Notes: generated by a model not told the origin, from the sequence alone. DNA of 64,000 nt from Gossypium raimondii (GCF_025698545.1 NC_068577.1:4559501-4623500), one strand, 5' to 3'; positions 12,600 to 26,119 are shown, counted from the stretch's first letter. A program made the numbers and translations.

Positions 12600-15525
12600 T
12601 TTTTTTTTTCTTCTAAATCTTAAACATAAAAAATTCTTGAATTTGATAATTCACGTATTATATCCTATATCCTATTTATGTTTACATTTTAATACATTAA
12701 TAATTAATATTAGATAAATTTTAAGATATTTATTTTTATACAAATATGATTTATTTTTGTATCTTATCATGTTTTTGTAAATAACCTTCCTCTTGATCTG
12801 AATCTTCCGATATTCGATAATTACATTAAATTCCGATTAATTTTGGACCCGAGTCCTATCACTAAATAAAAAAAACAAAGGTGTAAATAATATTGGTAAA
12901 GAAAGGTCCTACACCCAAAAAGAAGCACTAAAATTTGGTAGTTTGGCATGCTAATAAAGTTGAATGGGCCAAAGAGCCTAAACAATGGTCTTTCGCCTTT
13001 TTGCTTTTTGACAAAAGTGCAATTTTAATTAAATGGAAATGATGATTAATTAGTGTTCTTTCCTATCTTTCTTTTAACTAACCAACAACCTTATCACTTT
13101 GTTTACCCCAATTTTATATATACTTTCTTCATCTCTTTCAAAGTGTGTTCTCAACACTCCAATTTTTTTCTTATACATTTGATGAGTTTTTAATATTTAT
13201 AATCACATAGTTATAACAACGTAATTAAACATCGAGGCATATAAATATCGAATTCGAGTTTTGTATATTGCAGAAGCTTTATTCTACGTTCATCAGTTTA
13301 ATCAGAACCCAGTATATCTATCGAATAACACAATATGTCTCAACATCATTCCTACCCAAATTCCCAATCCATGAAATTTAGTTTAATAATTGATGGTATT
13401 GGAAAAGAAAAAGTGGAAAACCAAGACTTGACAATGAGAGGACATTCTAAGGAAGTTCATATTATATATATATATATATATATATGAAGGGACCCAAGTT
13501 TTAGATTTTCTTTTCAAGTAGACATGATTTTCCTCATCAAAGTTTCACAATCATTTTTTGAATCTCTTTATTCAATGGGACATAAAATATTGCATGGTAT
13601 GACATTGTTTATCACCATTTCTAACCCTTTTAAGTGGTCCAAATGCTGCACATCTTTAGGGTTGAGGAAAAACATATGGTCATATTTAATTTAGTTTCGA
13701 ATTTTAAATATTATTTGATTAATATTTTTCCAAAGGAGTTTAGAATAATAAGTATAACTATAAATAATATATGCTATAATAATTATAACTAAAATTAGAT
13801 TAATATAAAAGCAGAATTGGATTTAAAATGGAATATATTTAAACTTAGATATAAAATATCGAGACAATATCCACACATGATTATTGTTTAGATGTATTCA
13901 TTATTCAATATATTTTATCGCTTCATAAATTTAAAGAGCAAAGCAAATCAAACCAAAATTTATTTTTATTTAATTTATAATTACTTTTGATTTCTATAAT
14001 AGAAAAACTATATATTCAAATTAGTGAACATAATTTTAAAATATTACATAAATTTTTGAAGTAAGGTTTGCAAACTCAAACTTTGATTTTGGTTTTTTTT
14101 AATATTCAATTAGATTTCAATATAGTTTTTTTAGAAATAAAATATCACCATTTTTTCTCTTTTACTTCTTGTTAATCCCTTTTAATCTATTTTTTTATTG
14201 TTCTAATAAATTCTTATTAATTTTGTTATATTATATGTCGATAATGGCAGTAGGAATGATCGCGAAACAATAAGAAAGAAAAATAAAAACACCAAGATTT
14301 TACGTGAAAAACCCTATGAGAGAAAATCATGGACAGAGAAAGAGAAATTCACTACTGTTGAAAAACAACAATACAAGAGGTTTCCAACTATATTCTGTTT
14401 TAAGGATTAAACAACCATTTTGTAATCAAGGTCTAATAGGAGAAGTATATTCCTATACAGATTCAACTTGTGCGGCAAGGTCCATACTCGGTTCTTCGCC
14501 CCTACAGATTCCCAAATTTGCCTCTCTATTTTATGTCTTTAACAAGTGAGTTGTACCTCAAAATTTTCAAGCCGGCTCAAAAATGATTCAACTCAGACAA
14601 CTCTAACAAATTTCATTAAAAATAGATTAGATCTCATCATCAAATGTTTAAAATTAATCAATAATTACAATCCATCAATAGGCTTTCCCAGTGTATAGTT
14701 GAACCAAAAATCAGGCTTTTTTTATTTAAAGATTTTGGGCTGTAATATTCCTTTTGTGACACTACCCTTGCAAGCCCCACCAAAGTTTGATTGATTAGTC
14801 CTCAAACAAATTGCTATTAAACATGTTTAAGGTTGGATTACTTTTGGTTAAAAAAGTTGGAGTATTTTTCGAGAGAAAGTTTAGATAAGAATATTATACT
14901 CGAAAATTAAGTTTAAACAAAAAAATTTCAACTCCTTTAAAATATAAATCGGATTTGTGCTCCTATTATCGAGGCCCAAGCTATGCTGAGTCATTTCTCA
15001 ATTTTGTAATATGTGGTTTTTTATATATTATGTAATTTATATTACATGAAAGTTATATTTATAATAAATTAATGTAACTATTAAAACACATGTTATGATA
15101 ATAAATTGTTTGTGTTTAAAAATTTTATTAAAAATATATTAAAAATAAGACATATTGAAAAATTCAACTTTTAACGTTTAAATTTTATTATTATTATTTT
15201 GGTCTGTTTTAGTTAAATTTGATTATCAACCTTTAAAAAGAGTAAAATAATTTTTTAATGAAAATGTTGACTAAAACATTGATTTATTAATGATGTTGGT
15301 GTGAAACCAACGTGATGATCAATGTGTACTTCATGCTAATATGATACTATTTATTTTATGTCATGTCAAAAATATTTTAAAAATTATAAAATTCACTGAA
15401 AAATATAAAAAAACATAAGAATTCAAAAATATTAGTATGAACTACACATAGATTGTCATGCGGGTTGCAATATTTAAAATATAGCGTTTTAGTCAATATT
15501 TCCATTAAAAACAATATTTCATGTA
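12600..15525. other. Gene-free intergenic DNA
   Basis: No coding region is supported. A (TA)n run lies at 13463-13485. The stretch 14255-14560 (ACACCAAGATTTTACGTG and following) looks like part of an old repeat, but I could not classify it. It contains an 81-codon open frame with no domain, which I do not call a gene. Confidence 0.4.
13463..13485. repeat. TA dinucleotide microsatellite
   Basis: About eleven uninterrupted TA units in AT-rich intergenic sequence. Confidence 0.85.
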
Positions 15526-15529
15526 TGCT

Positions 15530-15671
15530 CTTTTTTAACACAATGCTTAGAATTACCCATAATTCCTCCCCAATCCATAAATAAGAGGATAATGCGCTTT
15601 AGCACACCCAAACCCATGTCCTCCTGCATTGACAACAATGTTCATGCTAATTGAGCTAAGATTCAATCGAC
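15530..15671 (-). mobile_element. tRNA-derived SINE, copy 3
   Basis: Near full-length copy. The minus strand carries the best A-box of the family, TTAGCTCAATTAGCATGA, followed by GGGTTTGGGTGTGC in the B-box position and the usual tail. It lies about 55 bp from the target duplication of the solo LTR at 15731. Confidence 0.72.
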
Positions 15672-15730
15672 AAAAATTAACGAGTACTTAAAAGTTTAAT
15701 AAAAGTTGAACATTTTATTAGCAAATAACA

Positions 15731-18581
15731 TGTAATACCCCCTACCCGTATTCGTCGCCGAAATAGAGTATGAGGCATTACCAGATTTTACCGAATTTTT
15801 TTTTTCAAGATAGATTTATCATATTCATAAGATAATTTCACCACATACCAAAACCAAAATTTGTTAGCCATACCAATGGCTAACCATACATTCATTTCAC
15901 ATTAACATCTAATTTACTAGCTTATACATGCCATTGATTTCCAAAATAAAGTTCCTTTATGTACCGAGCTCTCGAGATTGATAGTGTGATGTGTCTCCGA
16001 CCAAATCCGACCTCCGAGCTCTTAACTCTACAAACAGGGGAAAAAGAAACAGGGTAAGCACTTTGTGCTTAGTAAGTTCATGCAACAGGAATTATACTTA
16101 CCATACTTATACATCCATCATTTAATAACACAAGCACAAATCCAATTCACATAAACATATACCTATCTCATACAAACTCAACCTCATACAAATTCATTAC
16201 AAAGATAAATGATTGATGAGCTCATCAATTCCATGATTTCCATTTCCTTGTTATTTTTCCATATTTATCCCGTTGAACTACTTGGAATTTCGATGGATAT
16301 TCAGGGGTACACCTAAGTGTACAAATCCGGTCCGTCAATTCATATTCATCTCACGCACATTTCCATTTCGAGAGCACACTCCATGAACCTCATCCTTACA
16401 TGGGATTACCACCCAGCTAAATCCTCAGAATATAAACTCATAGAGTATTGTCGGGATTACCAGTCCAGGCTAAATCCCCTGCAACGACAATTACTCTAAT
16501 GAGCTTGGATCTGAATTACCAGTCCAGTCTAAATTCAGACCCTAATTCGAATTACCCGTCCGGTCTAAATCCATTTTCCACATATTCTTCGGGAGGGCTA
16601 TATCAAAATAGGATCACCCGTCCGGGCTAGATCCTTTTTACCGTCAATTCCTTTTCAGAGATCCATCGAATTTTCCTTTCATTCAACCGTGATTTATTTC
16701 CTCTTTTCATCAAGAATATCAATACTTCATCAATTATCATACAATAAACATCCAACTCATATTCACAACAATAATAAACATTTCAAGCATTTAAGGATAT
16801 AATTCAAGTTACACGAACTTACCTCGACAATTGTTTGTAAACAAAAATCTACTAATCCCGAACTTTTTCTTTTCCTCGATCTTGCTTCATATTTGAATTT
16901 TCCGGATCTAAATAAATAAATTTAATCATTAATCTAATACATTTCATGTTCATATGTAACTTTCTCTACAATTCCATTATTATTTATAGTGCATTCAAAG
17001 CTGCCTCACTGAGTCACAGTCACTAAATTATTTATATCTTGAGCTACGGAACTCCAAATTAAGATCCGTTAATTTTTCCTGAAACTAGACTCACATATCT
17101 TCTTACCATAAAAATTTCAGAATTTTTGGTTTAGCCAATAAGTACAGTTTATTCTTTAAAGTTTCCCCTGTTTCACTGTATGACAGTTCTGACCCCTATT
17201 TACTAAAAATTAATTATCTCATAGTACAGAATTAGGATGATGCTTCCCTTTATTTCTTCAGAAAATAGACTAATTAAGGATTCTAAGCATATAAATTATA
17301 ACTCATAATCATTTTTTTACAATTTTTAATGATTTTCCAAAGTCAGAACAGGGGAACCCGAATTCATTCTGACCTTGTCTCACAAAATCTATTATATCTC
17401 ATGATTTACAATTCCATTTCTTACACCGTTTCTTTTATAAGAAACTAGGCTCAATAAGCTTTAATTTCATATTTTATTCATCCTCTAATTCGATCTCTAA
17501 AATTTTTGGTGATTTTTCAAAGTTAGAGTACTGCTGCTGTCCAAAACTGTTTTAGTGCATGGTGTTAATTACCATTTTTCCCTTAAACTTTCAACAATGA
17601 TAATTTCGTCCCTGCTCAATTAACCTCTCAATTGAGCTGATTTTTCTCAATCAACACTTTATTGCATCACTTTAAACTACCTTATAACCTTTGGAAATCA
17701 GAATTTCAGCACTAAACTTTAATTCCAAACTTTTTCACAATTAGGTCCTACAAATCAATTTCTATTGGAATTACCTAATAAAATCATCTCATAAACAAAT
17801 TAAAGCATCAATTTCATCCTATTTCCTCATAAACTTCCAGCACACATTCATATCAACTTTCAATATCATTCATAAAATCAAAAACTAATGAATTTAGTAA
17901 TAGGACCTAGTTGTAAAAGTCTTAGAAACACAAAAATTACAAGAAAAAGGCAAGAATTAACTCACTTGGTGCAAAAATTATGAAAACCAGCTTGAAGAAA
18001 CCCTTAGGACGTTTTTTGGCTGATGAGAGTGCAGAAAATAAAGAGAAATCTAGATAATTCCACTTTAGTCCTAACTTTTAAAGCAAATTTTGTAATATTC
18101 CAATTTTACCCTTATTTCTTCAATTCTCCTGATTTTTCTCAGCGTATGCCGCCCAAAATATCTCCTTTTGGGGTTATTTGCAATTTATGTCCCTCCTCAT
18201 TTCACAATTGAGCTATTTAATCTCTCTAGTAACTTTTACACATTTTTCAAGTTAGTCCTTTTTACTTAATTGACTACCCAAACATTAAAATTTTCTAACG
18301 AAATTTTAATACCATATTACTAACACTTCATAAATATTTATAAAATATTTTTGACTCGGTTTTACTGAGATCAAGTCTTGATATCCTATTTTACCTAATT
18401 TCTTCAATAATTTCTTTTTCTAACTAACTGCTTAATCAATAAAAATTTTCTATCGATATTTTCATACGATTTTTCCTATCATATCAATATTCATGCAAAA
18501 ATATTAAAATAAATTTCTCTTTAAATTGGATTTGTGGTTACGAAACCACTATTCCGATAATTTTGAATTTGGGCCATTACA
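15731..18581 (+). mobile_element. Solo LTR of a Ty3/gypsy-like retrotransposon (2851 bp)
   Basis: Starts TGTAATACCCCC and ends GGGCCATTACA, the TG...CA ends of an LTR. It is flanked by a perfect 5-bp target duplication TAACA (15726-15730 and 18582-18586). It lacks any gag-pol coding region, so it is a solo LTR, presumably left by recombination between two LTRs. It carries five units of an imperfect palindrome (16403-16634). The interior is about 80-90 percent alike to 21928-24842 by eye. The Ty3/gypsy assignment rests on LTR length and end style only. Confidence 0.88.
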
Positions 18582-18586
18582 TAACA

Positions 18587-19649
18587 TTAGTCTATACAAT
18601 TTGAAACTACTAATTTTCAACACTAATAAAAGAAATAAAATTTTCATGGAATAATTATGTTTATAAAGTTATTACAACAATGGTTGCAACAAAGAATCGA
18701 TCCCATGCTTTACGGATAATCTGAACTAATAGCATAATTTAACAATTGTCATTTGCATTAAGACCGAAATTTCAAAATTTAAAAATATAACTACTAAGAA
18801 TGATCTAATTAGAAAATATGGACTAAATCTATAACTTTACGGATAATACTGAACTAACAACATAATTAACCAAACATATTTAATTGTAACCATTTGGTCT
18901 AAGACTAAAATTTTGAAATATGAAAAGAACAAGAACTGAAATTGATTAAATTAAAGTACAATTACTAAATCTACAACTTACATAAAGTACAAGGTTTAAT
19001 AGCAGAATTTACCAATAAATAAATCCAATAGCCTCAAATGGGCCAAAGAAGCCTGCACCGACCATCATTGAACTTTGACTAGCCGTGAAGCAACGACAGA
19101 AGAAGGTACGCGACGAATTCCTAGATCTGTTAAGCTCCGACTAGCGATGAACCAATGTAGCAGGGGCACCAACCAACCAAAGTACTAGGGTTGCCGGTAA
19201 GGAAACCAAGGGACTAGCCAACGCTAACCATAGACTCCCACAAGGCGGTTGGAAATAAAAGCCTCGCAAAATGATGACCAAATGGTTGAAGAAGGGGGCA
19301 AAATTCAAACCTTATTATGCTTTTCAAGGGAATGCGACTCCTTCAGGAGAAGTCTTTGAACTCTTGATAAAGGCGGGAACAATACTTTCAGTTGTTGAGA
19401 GACAGAATGATTACTTAGTCGACGACACTTCAATACTTCTCTCAAAAGAGTCGCCCTCAACAATGCTGAAAGATGAAAAAAATAAAAAATAAAAATAAAC
19501 AATTAAATTGAAAAGAAAAGCCTCTCAAAACAACAACCATAAGGTCAAAGAAGAGAAAGGGGGCGGGATCCAAATTATATTTATATCGAAAGATGAAAGA
19601 AGAGAAAGAAAAACAACTAAACAAAAAGATATAGCACTACTTTTATCTT
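18587..19649. other. Decayed MITE halves and a duplicated anonymous segment
   Basis: At 18600-18990, two half-copies of the foldback family seen at 20147-20620 can be read (GACTAAATCTA, AAGACTGAAATTT-type words). At 19060-19640 there is less AT-rich sequence in which 19258-19320 is loosely repeated at 19516-19590 (AAAAGCCTC.CAAAA...). A 73-codon open frame at 19271-19492 has no recognisable domain, so I do not call a gene. Confidence 0.35.
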
Positions 19650-20076
19650 TATAGATGGGTTTTGTGTATAGGAATAATACACGGTAAGTGACTTTCATAT
19701 ATAATCAATGAATAATAACATAACACTATTATTAGGTAAAATAAATAGTAAGTTTTGAGCGTCATCAATAAATAAATACTATTAAATTTATTTAAATATA
19801 ATTAGATGTCAATTATAATTATTATATTTTCTCGAGTTTCAAGTTTATGGTTTAGGGTTTATATTAGATTTCGAGTTTGAGTTTAGGATTTATGGTTTAT
19901 ATCGAGCTTCAGGTTTGAGTTTCATATTTTGGGTTTAAGGTTTATGTTCAAATAAAGTTCTTAGTATTTATTTACAAGCCCACTATTTTGTTTTATTTCA
20001 CTAGTGATGAGGTGTTATATTATTATTCATAGACAATGCATGAGTCGAGGGTGCATCAAATATTCACCCATGTATA
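19650..20076. mobile_element. Foldback element with a telomere-like core, second type
   Basis: The ends TATAGATGGGT and ACCCATGTATA are inverted repeats. About 120-140 bases on each side pair (for example AATGAATAATAACATAACAC on the left with its complement near 20015-20035). The core at 19835-19950 is made of degenerate GGTTTAGGGTTTAT and GAGTTTAGGATTTATGG words. There is no coding capacity. Confidence 0.6.
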
Positions 20077-20146
20077 AACTAAATTTACAAGTAAATAATG
20101 ATAATAACTATTAGTGAAAATATTAAGAATAAGCTCAAAATTCTAA

Positions 20147-20620
20147 TATTAGTCCCATACTACATGTAAGTTGTGGATTTGGTCTTTGTGCTTTAATTAG
20201 GCCATTTTAAGAACTTGTAATTTTTTTTAATTTTGAAATTTTAATCTTGACTCAAATTATAGGCATTAAATTAGTTAAATTAAATTATGCTCTTTCCTAA
20301 ATCTTATATATTAAACATATTATCATATAAGTAGTCCAACTTGCTATTTCCATATAATATTTACAAAAAAAGTCACACTATTTTAATTAATAGATTTAAC
20401 GATTACCTTCGAGTTAATATTAAAATCTCAAAAATCAAGAGTATAAGGACGATAAATGATTAAATTAGAGAACAGAGACCAAATCCACAACTTAAGCATA
20501 ATTTTCATCTACAATTTGGGTCAAGACTGAAATTTTAAAATTTAAAAAGTACAAGTACTAAAAATGACCAAATTAAGATACAATGACTAAATCCACAATT
20601 TATATATACTAGATGAACTA
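20147..20620. mobile_element. Foldback MITE split by an LTR insertion
   Basis: The left arm TTAGTCCCATACTACATG...GTGGATTTGGTC pairs with the right arm at about 20500-20615 (GACTAAATCCACAATTTATATA...). The family is abundant here, with half-copies near 18700-18990, 36640-36800 and 42825-42960. The last few bases of the right end (GACTAAC) appear after the outer LTR at 31046-31052, so the LTR landed within the terminus of this MITE. Confidence 0.6.
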
Positions 20621-21927
20621 TGTAACATCCCTAACTCGTATCCGTCACTTGATAAGGGTTATAAAGCATTACCGTACAAACAAAACATTTAAACATACAT
20701 TTCATTCATTAACATAAACATATTATAACCCAATCATTCACATTCATATCGTCCCTAAATCGAGCCTTCGAGGCCCTAATTATACCTTAGAAACAATTCA
20801 GGACCAATTTGAAAACACTTAGAAACTTTAAGAAAAAGATACAAAATTTTGACTACAGGGGTCATACGGCCGTGTAGCTAGGCCGTGTGCCTCACACGAC
20901 TGAGACACACACCTGTGTCTCAGGTCGTGTAACCTTCGAACTAGGGACACACGGCTGTGCTACACGTCTGTGTGCTAAGCCGTGTAACTCACTGACATGA
21001 ATGCAAAGGAACCAATAGAGGACACACGCCCATGTCTCAAGCCATGTGAACTAAAATCTACCTATAAACAAGCCATTTCAAATCCATTACATGCTTAATC
21101 ATTCAACCTTTTTTAGCACACTTTAAAAGGGACCTTAAACAACATCAACACAGATTAAACATGCTCAAATTGCATACCAAAACAAACATCTTAAGTGCCT
21201 AACCAATGTGGCCTCATTGACACCACATTTAATTCATCCATCAACAACCAATATACCATTCATAAGTACCTCAAATAAAGTTCAAACATTCAAATATTTG
21301 AATATGATAAATGCATAACCTATATTAATCATTCCTAGCCAAATTATCAACCAAAAAGGCTCAATGAATAAGCTTCTTTTCATTTGCTAATCAAACACCT
21401 CAAGTATAATACCAAAATGACCAATTCAATAAAGCAAACACTAAGTGAAAGTATTTCATTACAACTCCAAACATGTATTTACAATCATTTAGAACTTATA
21501 GGACTATATTCTCTAGGATTTACTAAACAAAAGGATATCATCTTAATATTGACATTTTAGGTACATGCCAAGACTCAAGAAGAAATACATCACCAACTTT
21601 GAGTACAGGATTTGTCGTGGATGTTGAGACGTAGAACAACTATAATACCTAACCTGCAGTCAAATAAAAAAAGTTCAAGCAGTAAGCAACTATTGATCTA
21701 AATAGAACTCACTTTCAACTATTAACCAGAAATTTACATTTCACAACATATAAGTCATCTCATGAATTTGGTTACCTTACCAAAATTTATAATCCAACAA
21801 ATGGCACCCGGTGCCTAACACTTAGATCGTGAATAAGCTTTTGCGCCCAATGCTCGCAATTTAACTCGACAAGATCATTGGTGTGCCAGCACTAGTCAAA
21901 TGAATCGACAAATTATTGCCCCCAGTG

Positions 21928-24842
21928 TGTAAGACCCCCTACCCGTTTCCGTCGCCGGAATAGGATACGAGGCATCACCAGATTTTACTGAATTAATTTT
22001 TCTGTTATTACTAGTTTAATTACTATTCATTTATCGAATCATGTCATGACGTCCCTTGGATGGGCCTCCGAAGCCCAAAACATACATCGGGACTAAATTG
22101 ATATTAAATCGAAGCCATAAGAAATTTTTCGCAAAATCTCAAAGTTATACTTACTCTAGCCATACCAACAGCTAAGTTACAAACATTCATTTCTATGTAA
22201 TATTGGTATTTAGTCTATACATGCCATTCTTTCAAAATAAGTCATTTTCAAATACCAAAAGATATGGGTTGATAGTGTGATAAAGCTTCGACTAATCTCC
22301 AACCTTCGAGCTCCCGAGCACTACAAAATAGGGAAAAAGAGAACGGGGTAAGCACATTTAGTAAGTTCATGCAACAAGAATTATACTTACCATATTATGC
22401 ACCTATCATTTAATAACACAAGCACACATCCAATTCACATAAACATATACCTATCACATACAAACTCAACTTTTGCATTAGTTAAGTAAACATCATATAA
22501 ATTCATTACAAAGACAAATGATTGATGAGCTCATCAATTCCATATTTTCCACTCCCTTGTTATTTTTCCATATTTATCCCGTTGAATTTCCCGGAATTTC
22601 GATAAATTTTCAGATGTACACTTTAGTGTACAAATTCTGGTCCGTCAATTCATATTCATGTGCGCACATTTCTATTTCAGAGAGCACACTCTCGCGAACC
22701 TCATCCTTACAGCGGGATTACCAGTCCAGGCTAAATCCCCTGTAATATAAACTCATAGAGTATTGTCGGGATTACCAGTCCAGGCTAAATTCAGACCCTA
22801 ATTCGGATTACCCGTCCGGGCTAAATCCATTTTCCACATATTCTTCGGGAGGGCTATATCATAATAGGATCACCCGTCCGGGCTAGATCCTTTTTACCGT
22901 CAATTCCTTTTCAGAGATCCATCGAATTTTCCTTTCATTCAACCGGGATTCATTTTCTCTTTTCATCAAGAATATCAATAATGCATCAATTATCGTACAA
23001 TAAACATCTAAATCATATTCACATCAAGAAAAATATATTTCAAGCATTTAAGAATATAATTCAAGTTACACGAACTTACCTCGACACTTGTTCGTAACCA
23101 AAAATCTACTAATCCCGAACTTTTTCTTTTCCTCGATCTTGCTTCGTATTTGAATTTTCCGGATCTAAATAAATAAATTTAATCATTAATCTAATACTTT
23201 TCATGTTCATATGTAACATTCTCTATAATTCCATTATTATTTATAGTGCATTCAAAGTTGTCTCACTGAGTCACAGTTACTAAATTATTTATATCTTGAG
23301 CTATGGAACTCAAAATTAAGATCCGCTAATTTTCCCCGAACCTAGACTCACATATATTCTTACCATAAAATTTTCAGAATTTTTGGTTTAGCCAATAAGT
23401 ACAGTTTATTCTTTAAAGTTTCCCCTATATCACTATTCGATAGTTCCGACCTCTCTTCACTAAAAATTAATTATCTCATTGTACAGAATTCAGATTATGT
23501 TTCCGTTTGTTTCTTCTAAAAATATACTCATTAAGAATTCTAACCATATAAATTATAACTCATAATAATTTTTTTACAATTTTTAATAATTTCCAAAGTC
23601 AGAACAGGGGAACCCAAATTCCTTCTGACCTTGTCTCGTAAAATCTATTATATCTCATGATTTACAATTTCATTGATTAAACCGTTTCTTCTATAAGAAA
23701 CTAGACTCGATAAGATTTAATTTCATATTTTATTCATCCTTTAACTTAATCTCTACGATTTTTGGTGATTTTTTAAAGTTAGACTACTGCTGCTGTCCAA
23801 AACTGTTTTAGTGCATAATGTTAATTACCATTCTTTCCCTAAGCTTTCAATAAATGATAATTCCATCCCTGCTCAATTAACCTCTCAATTGAGCTGATTT
23901 TTCTCAACCAACACTTTATTCTATTACTTTAAACTACTTTATAACCTTTGCAAATCATAATTTTAGCACTAGACTTTAATTCCAAATTTTTTCACAATTA
24001 AGTCCTACAAATCAATTTCTATTGAAATTACGTAATAAAATCATCTCATAAACAAATTAAAGCTTCAATTTCATCCTATTTCATCATAAAATTCCAGCAC
24101 ATATTCATAGCAACTTTCAAATTCATTCATAAAATCAAAAACTAATGAATTTAGTAATAGGATCTAGTTGTGAAAGTCTTAGAAACACAAAAATTACAAG
24201 AAAAAGGCAAGGATTAACTCACTTGGTGCAAAAATTATGAAAAACCAGCTTGAAGAAACCCTTAGGATGTTTTTTTGGCTGATGAGAATGCAGAAAAATA
24301 AAGAGTATTCTAGATATTCCACTTTAGTCCTAACTTTTAAAGTAAATTTTGCAATATTCCAATTTTACCCTTAATTCTTCAATTCTCCTGATTTTTCTCA
24401 GCCTATGCCACCCAAAATATCTTCTCTTGGGCTTATTTGCAATTTATGTCCCTCCTCATTTAACAATTGAGCTATTTAGTCCTTCTAGTAACTTTTACAC
24501 CTTTTTTCAATTTAGTCCTTTTCACTTAATTGACTACCCAAACATTAAAATTTTCTAACGAAATTTTAATACCATATTACTAACACTTCATAAATATTTA
24601 TAAAAATATTTTTGACTCGATTTTACGAGATCGAGGTCTCAATACCTTGTTTTTACCCAATTTCTTCGATAATTTCTTTTTCTAACTAACCACTAAATCG
24701 GTAAAATTCTTCTATCTATATTTTCATACGATTTTCCTATCATATCAATATTCATGCAAAAATATTAAAATAAATTTCGCTTTAAATCGGATTTGTGGTT
24801 ACCAAACCACTATTCCGATAACCTTGAATTTGGGTCTTTACA
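21928..24842 (+). mobile_element. Solo LTR nested in the outer LTR (2915 bp)
   Basis: Starts TGTAAGACCCCCT and ends GGGTCTTTACA. Same family and orientation as 15731-18581. The flanks CAGTG (21923-21927) and CAACG (24843-24847) differ, but each is one transition from CAGCG, which the neighbouring tandem units actually have at this place. The target duplication is therefore supported. It carries four palindrome units (22715-22890), one fewer than the copy at 15731. Confidence 0.85.
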
Positions 24843-25811
24843 CAACGCTAGTCGGATAACCGACAATAGTTGTGCCCAACACTAGTTGAACGGATCGACA
24901 AATTATTGCACCCAGCACTGATCGGATAACCAACAATAGTTGTGCCTAGCACTAGTCAAATAAACTGACAGAAAATTTGCGCCCAGCGCTAGTCGGATAA
25001 CCAACAATAGTTAATCAAAATTCCATAATATTACATTCCTCACTCAATATCTCTTTTTATATAAATCCATATACTTCCATTCACTTGAATTAGCAATTAT
25101 GTTAGAGATATAATAAACACTAAGTAGCAACTAAATTAATTAAATCAATTTATAAAGTTCGAGTTCAGGGAATACGAACTTACCTTAACAAAACAGTCGT
25201 AATAGTGAGGCTGATAACTACTCCGTTACTTTAGTTTTTCCACGGTTCACGTCCGGTCGGTTTGTTCCTTGATCTATATTACAATTTCATTCAATTAATA
25301 CTATTCCATCACTTTTATAAATACATTTATACAAGTAAATCCTTCCATTATTTATTATAAAAGTTATCCCAACATTGTATCACTTGCACAATCTAATCAC
25401 CAACACCAAACATAGAATTTAACCTCATTCAATCATTAAATGTCCATAGCTAACCAATAATTTCCAGCCAAATAACAATCCACCAAAAACAGTCCCTAGA
25501 CTTCACAAAACTAACCATTTAACCCCTAATTCTATCAAAATAACTTCAAACATTAGAATTTTCCAACAATGGCAAGTTCCACATGTAATACCCCAAAAAA
25601 TTTTACAGTAAGATATTATCTTTGATATAATAAAATAAGGAAATAAAGCGACAAAAAGGGGAAATTTTGGAGTTATGTCAACATTGGGAAGTATATTATG
25701 ACATATTAGTTCAAGAAAGGATTAAATCGTAAAAGTGAGAAAAGTTTTGTTGCCCAAGAGTAAATACTCAAAATTTGAGGGGTTAAGTGTAAATATGAAA
25801 AAGTTGAAGGA

Positions 25812-25962
25812 CCAATGGTGTAAATATTTTAAGGGTGGTATGATCTAGAAACTAAGGAAACCAATGTGTAAATATTTTAAGGGTGGTATGATCTAGAAAC
25901 TAAAACTAAGGAAACCAATGTGTAAATATTTTAAGGGTGGTATGATCTAGAAACTAAGGAAA
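25812..25962. repeat. Three direct repeats of about 50 bp inside the inverted LTR
   Basis: The unit TGTAAATATTTTAAGGGTGG...CTAGAAACTAAGGAAA occurs three times head to tail (25812-25860, 25861-25914, 25915-25962). The middle copy has an extra ACTAAA-type stretch of 6 bases. The near identity points to a recent local duplication. Confidence 0.9.
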
Positions 25963-26119
25963 ATGGATGCATTAGGACCAAATTGAAAAAATGTGAAGAA
26001 TTTTGAGGGACTAAATCGTAATTTTACCAAATTAAGTGATGACTCAAGGATGAATTGTAAAAGATCATAAAGGGCAAAATGGTCAATTAGAAGAGAGAAA
26101 TCTAGAAGATAATGATGAT

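Noticed and set aside
16317..16630. Overlapping open frames in the palindrome block of the solo LTR
   Set aside because: The frames arise from the repeated motif, occur in different frames, and are not kept intact in the other two copies.
25812..25962. Possible CRISPR-like array because of regular direct repeats
   Set aside because: The units are contiguous without distinct spacers and lie inside a plant LTR.
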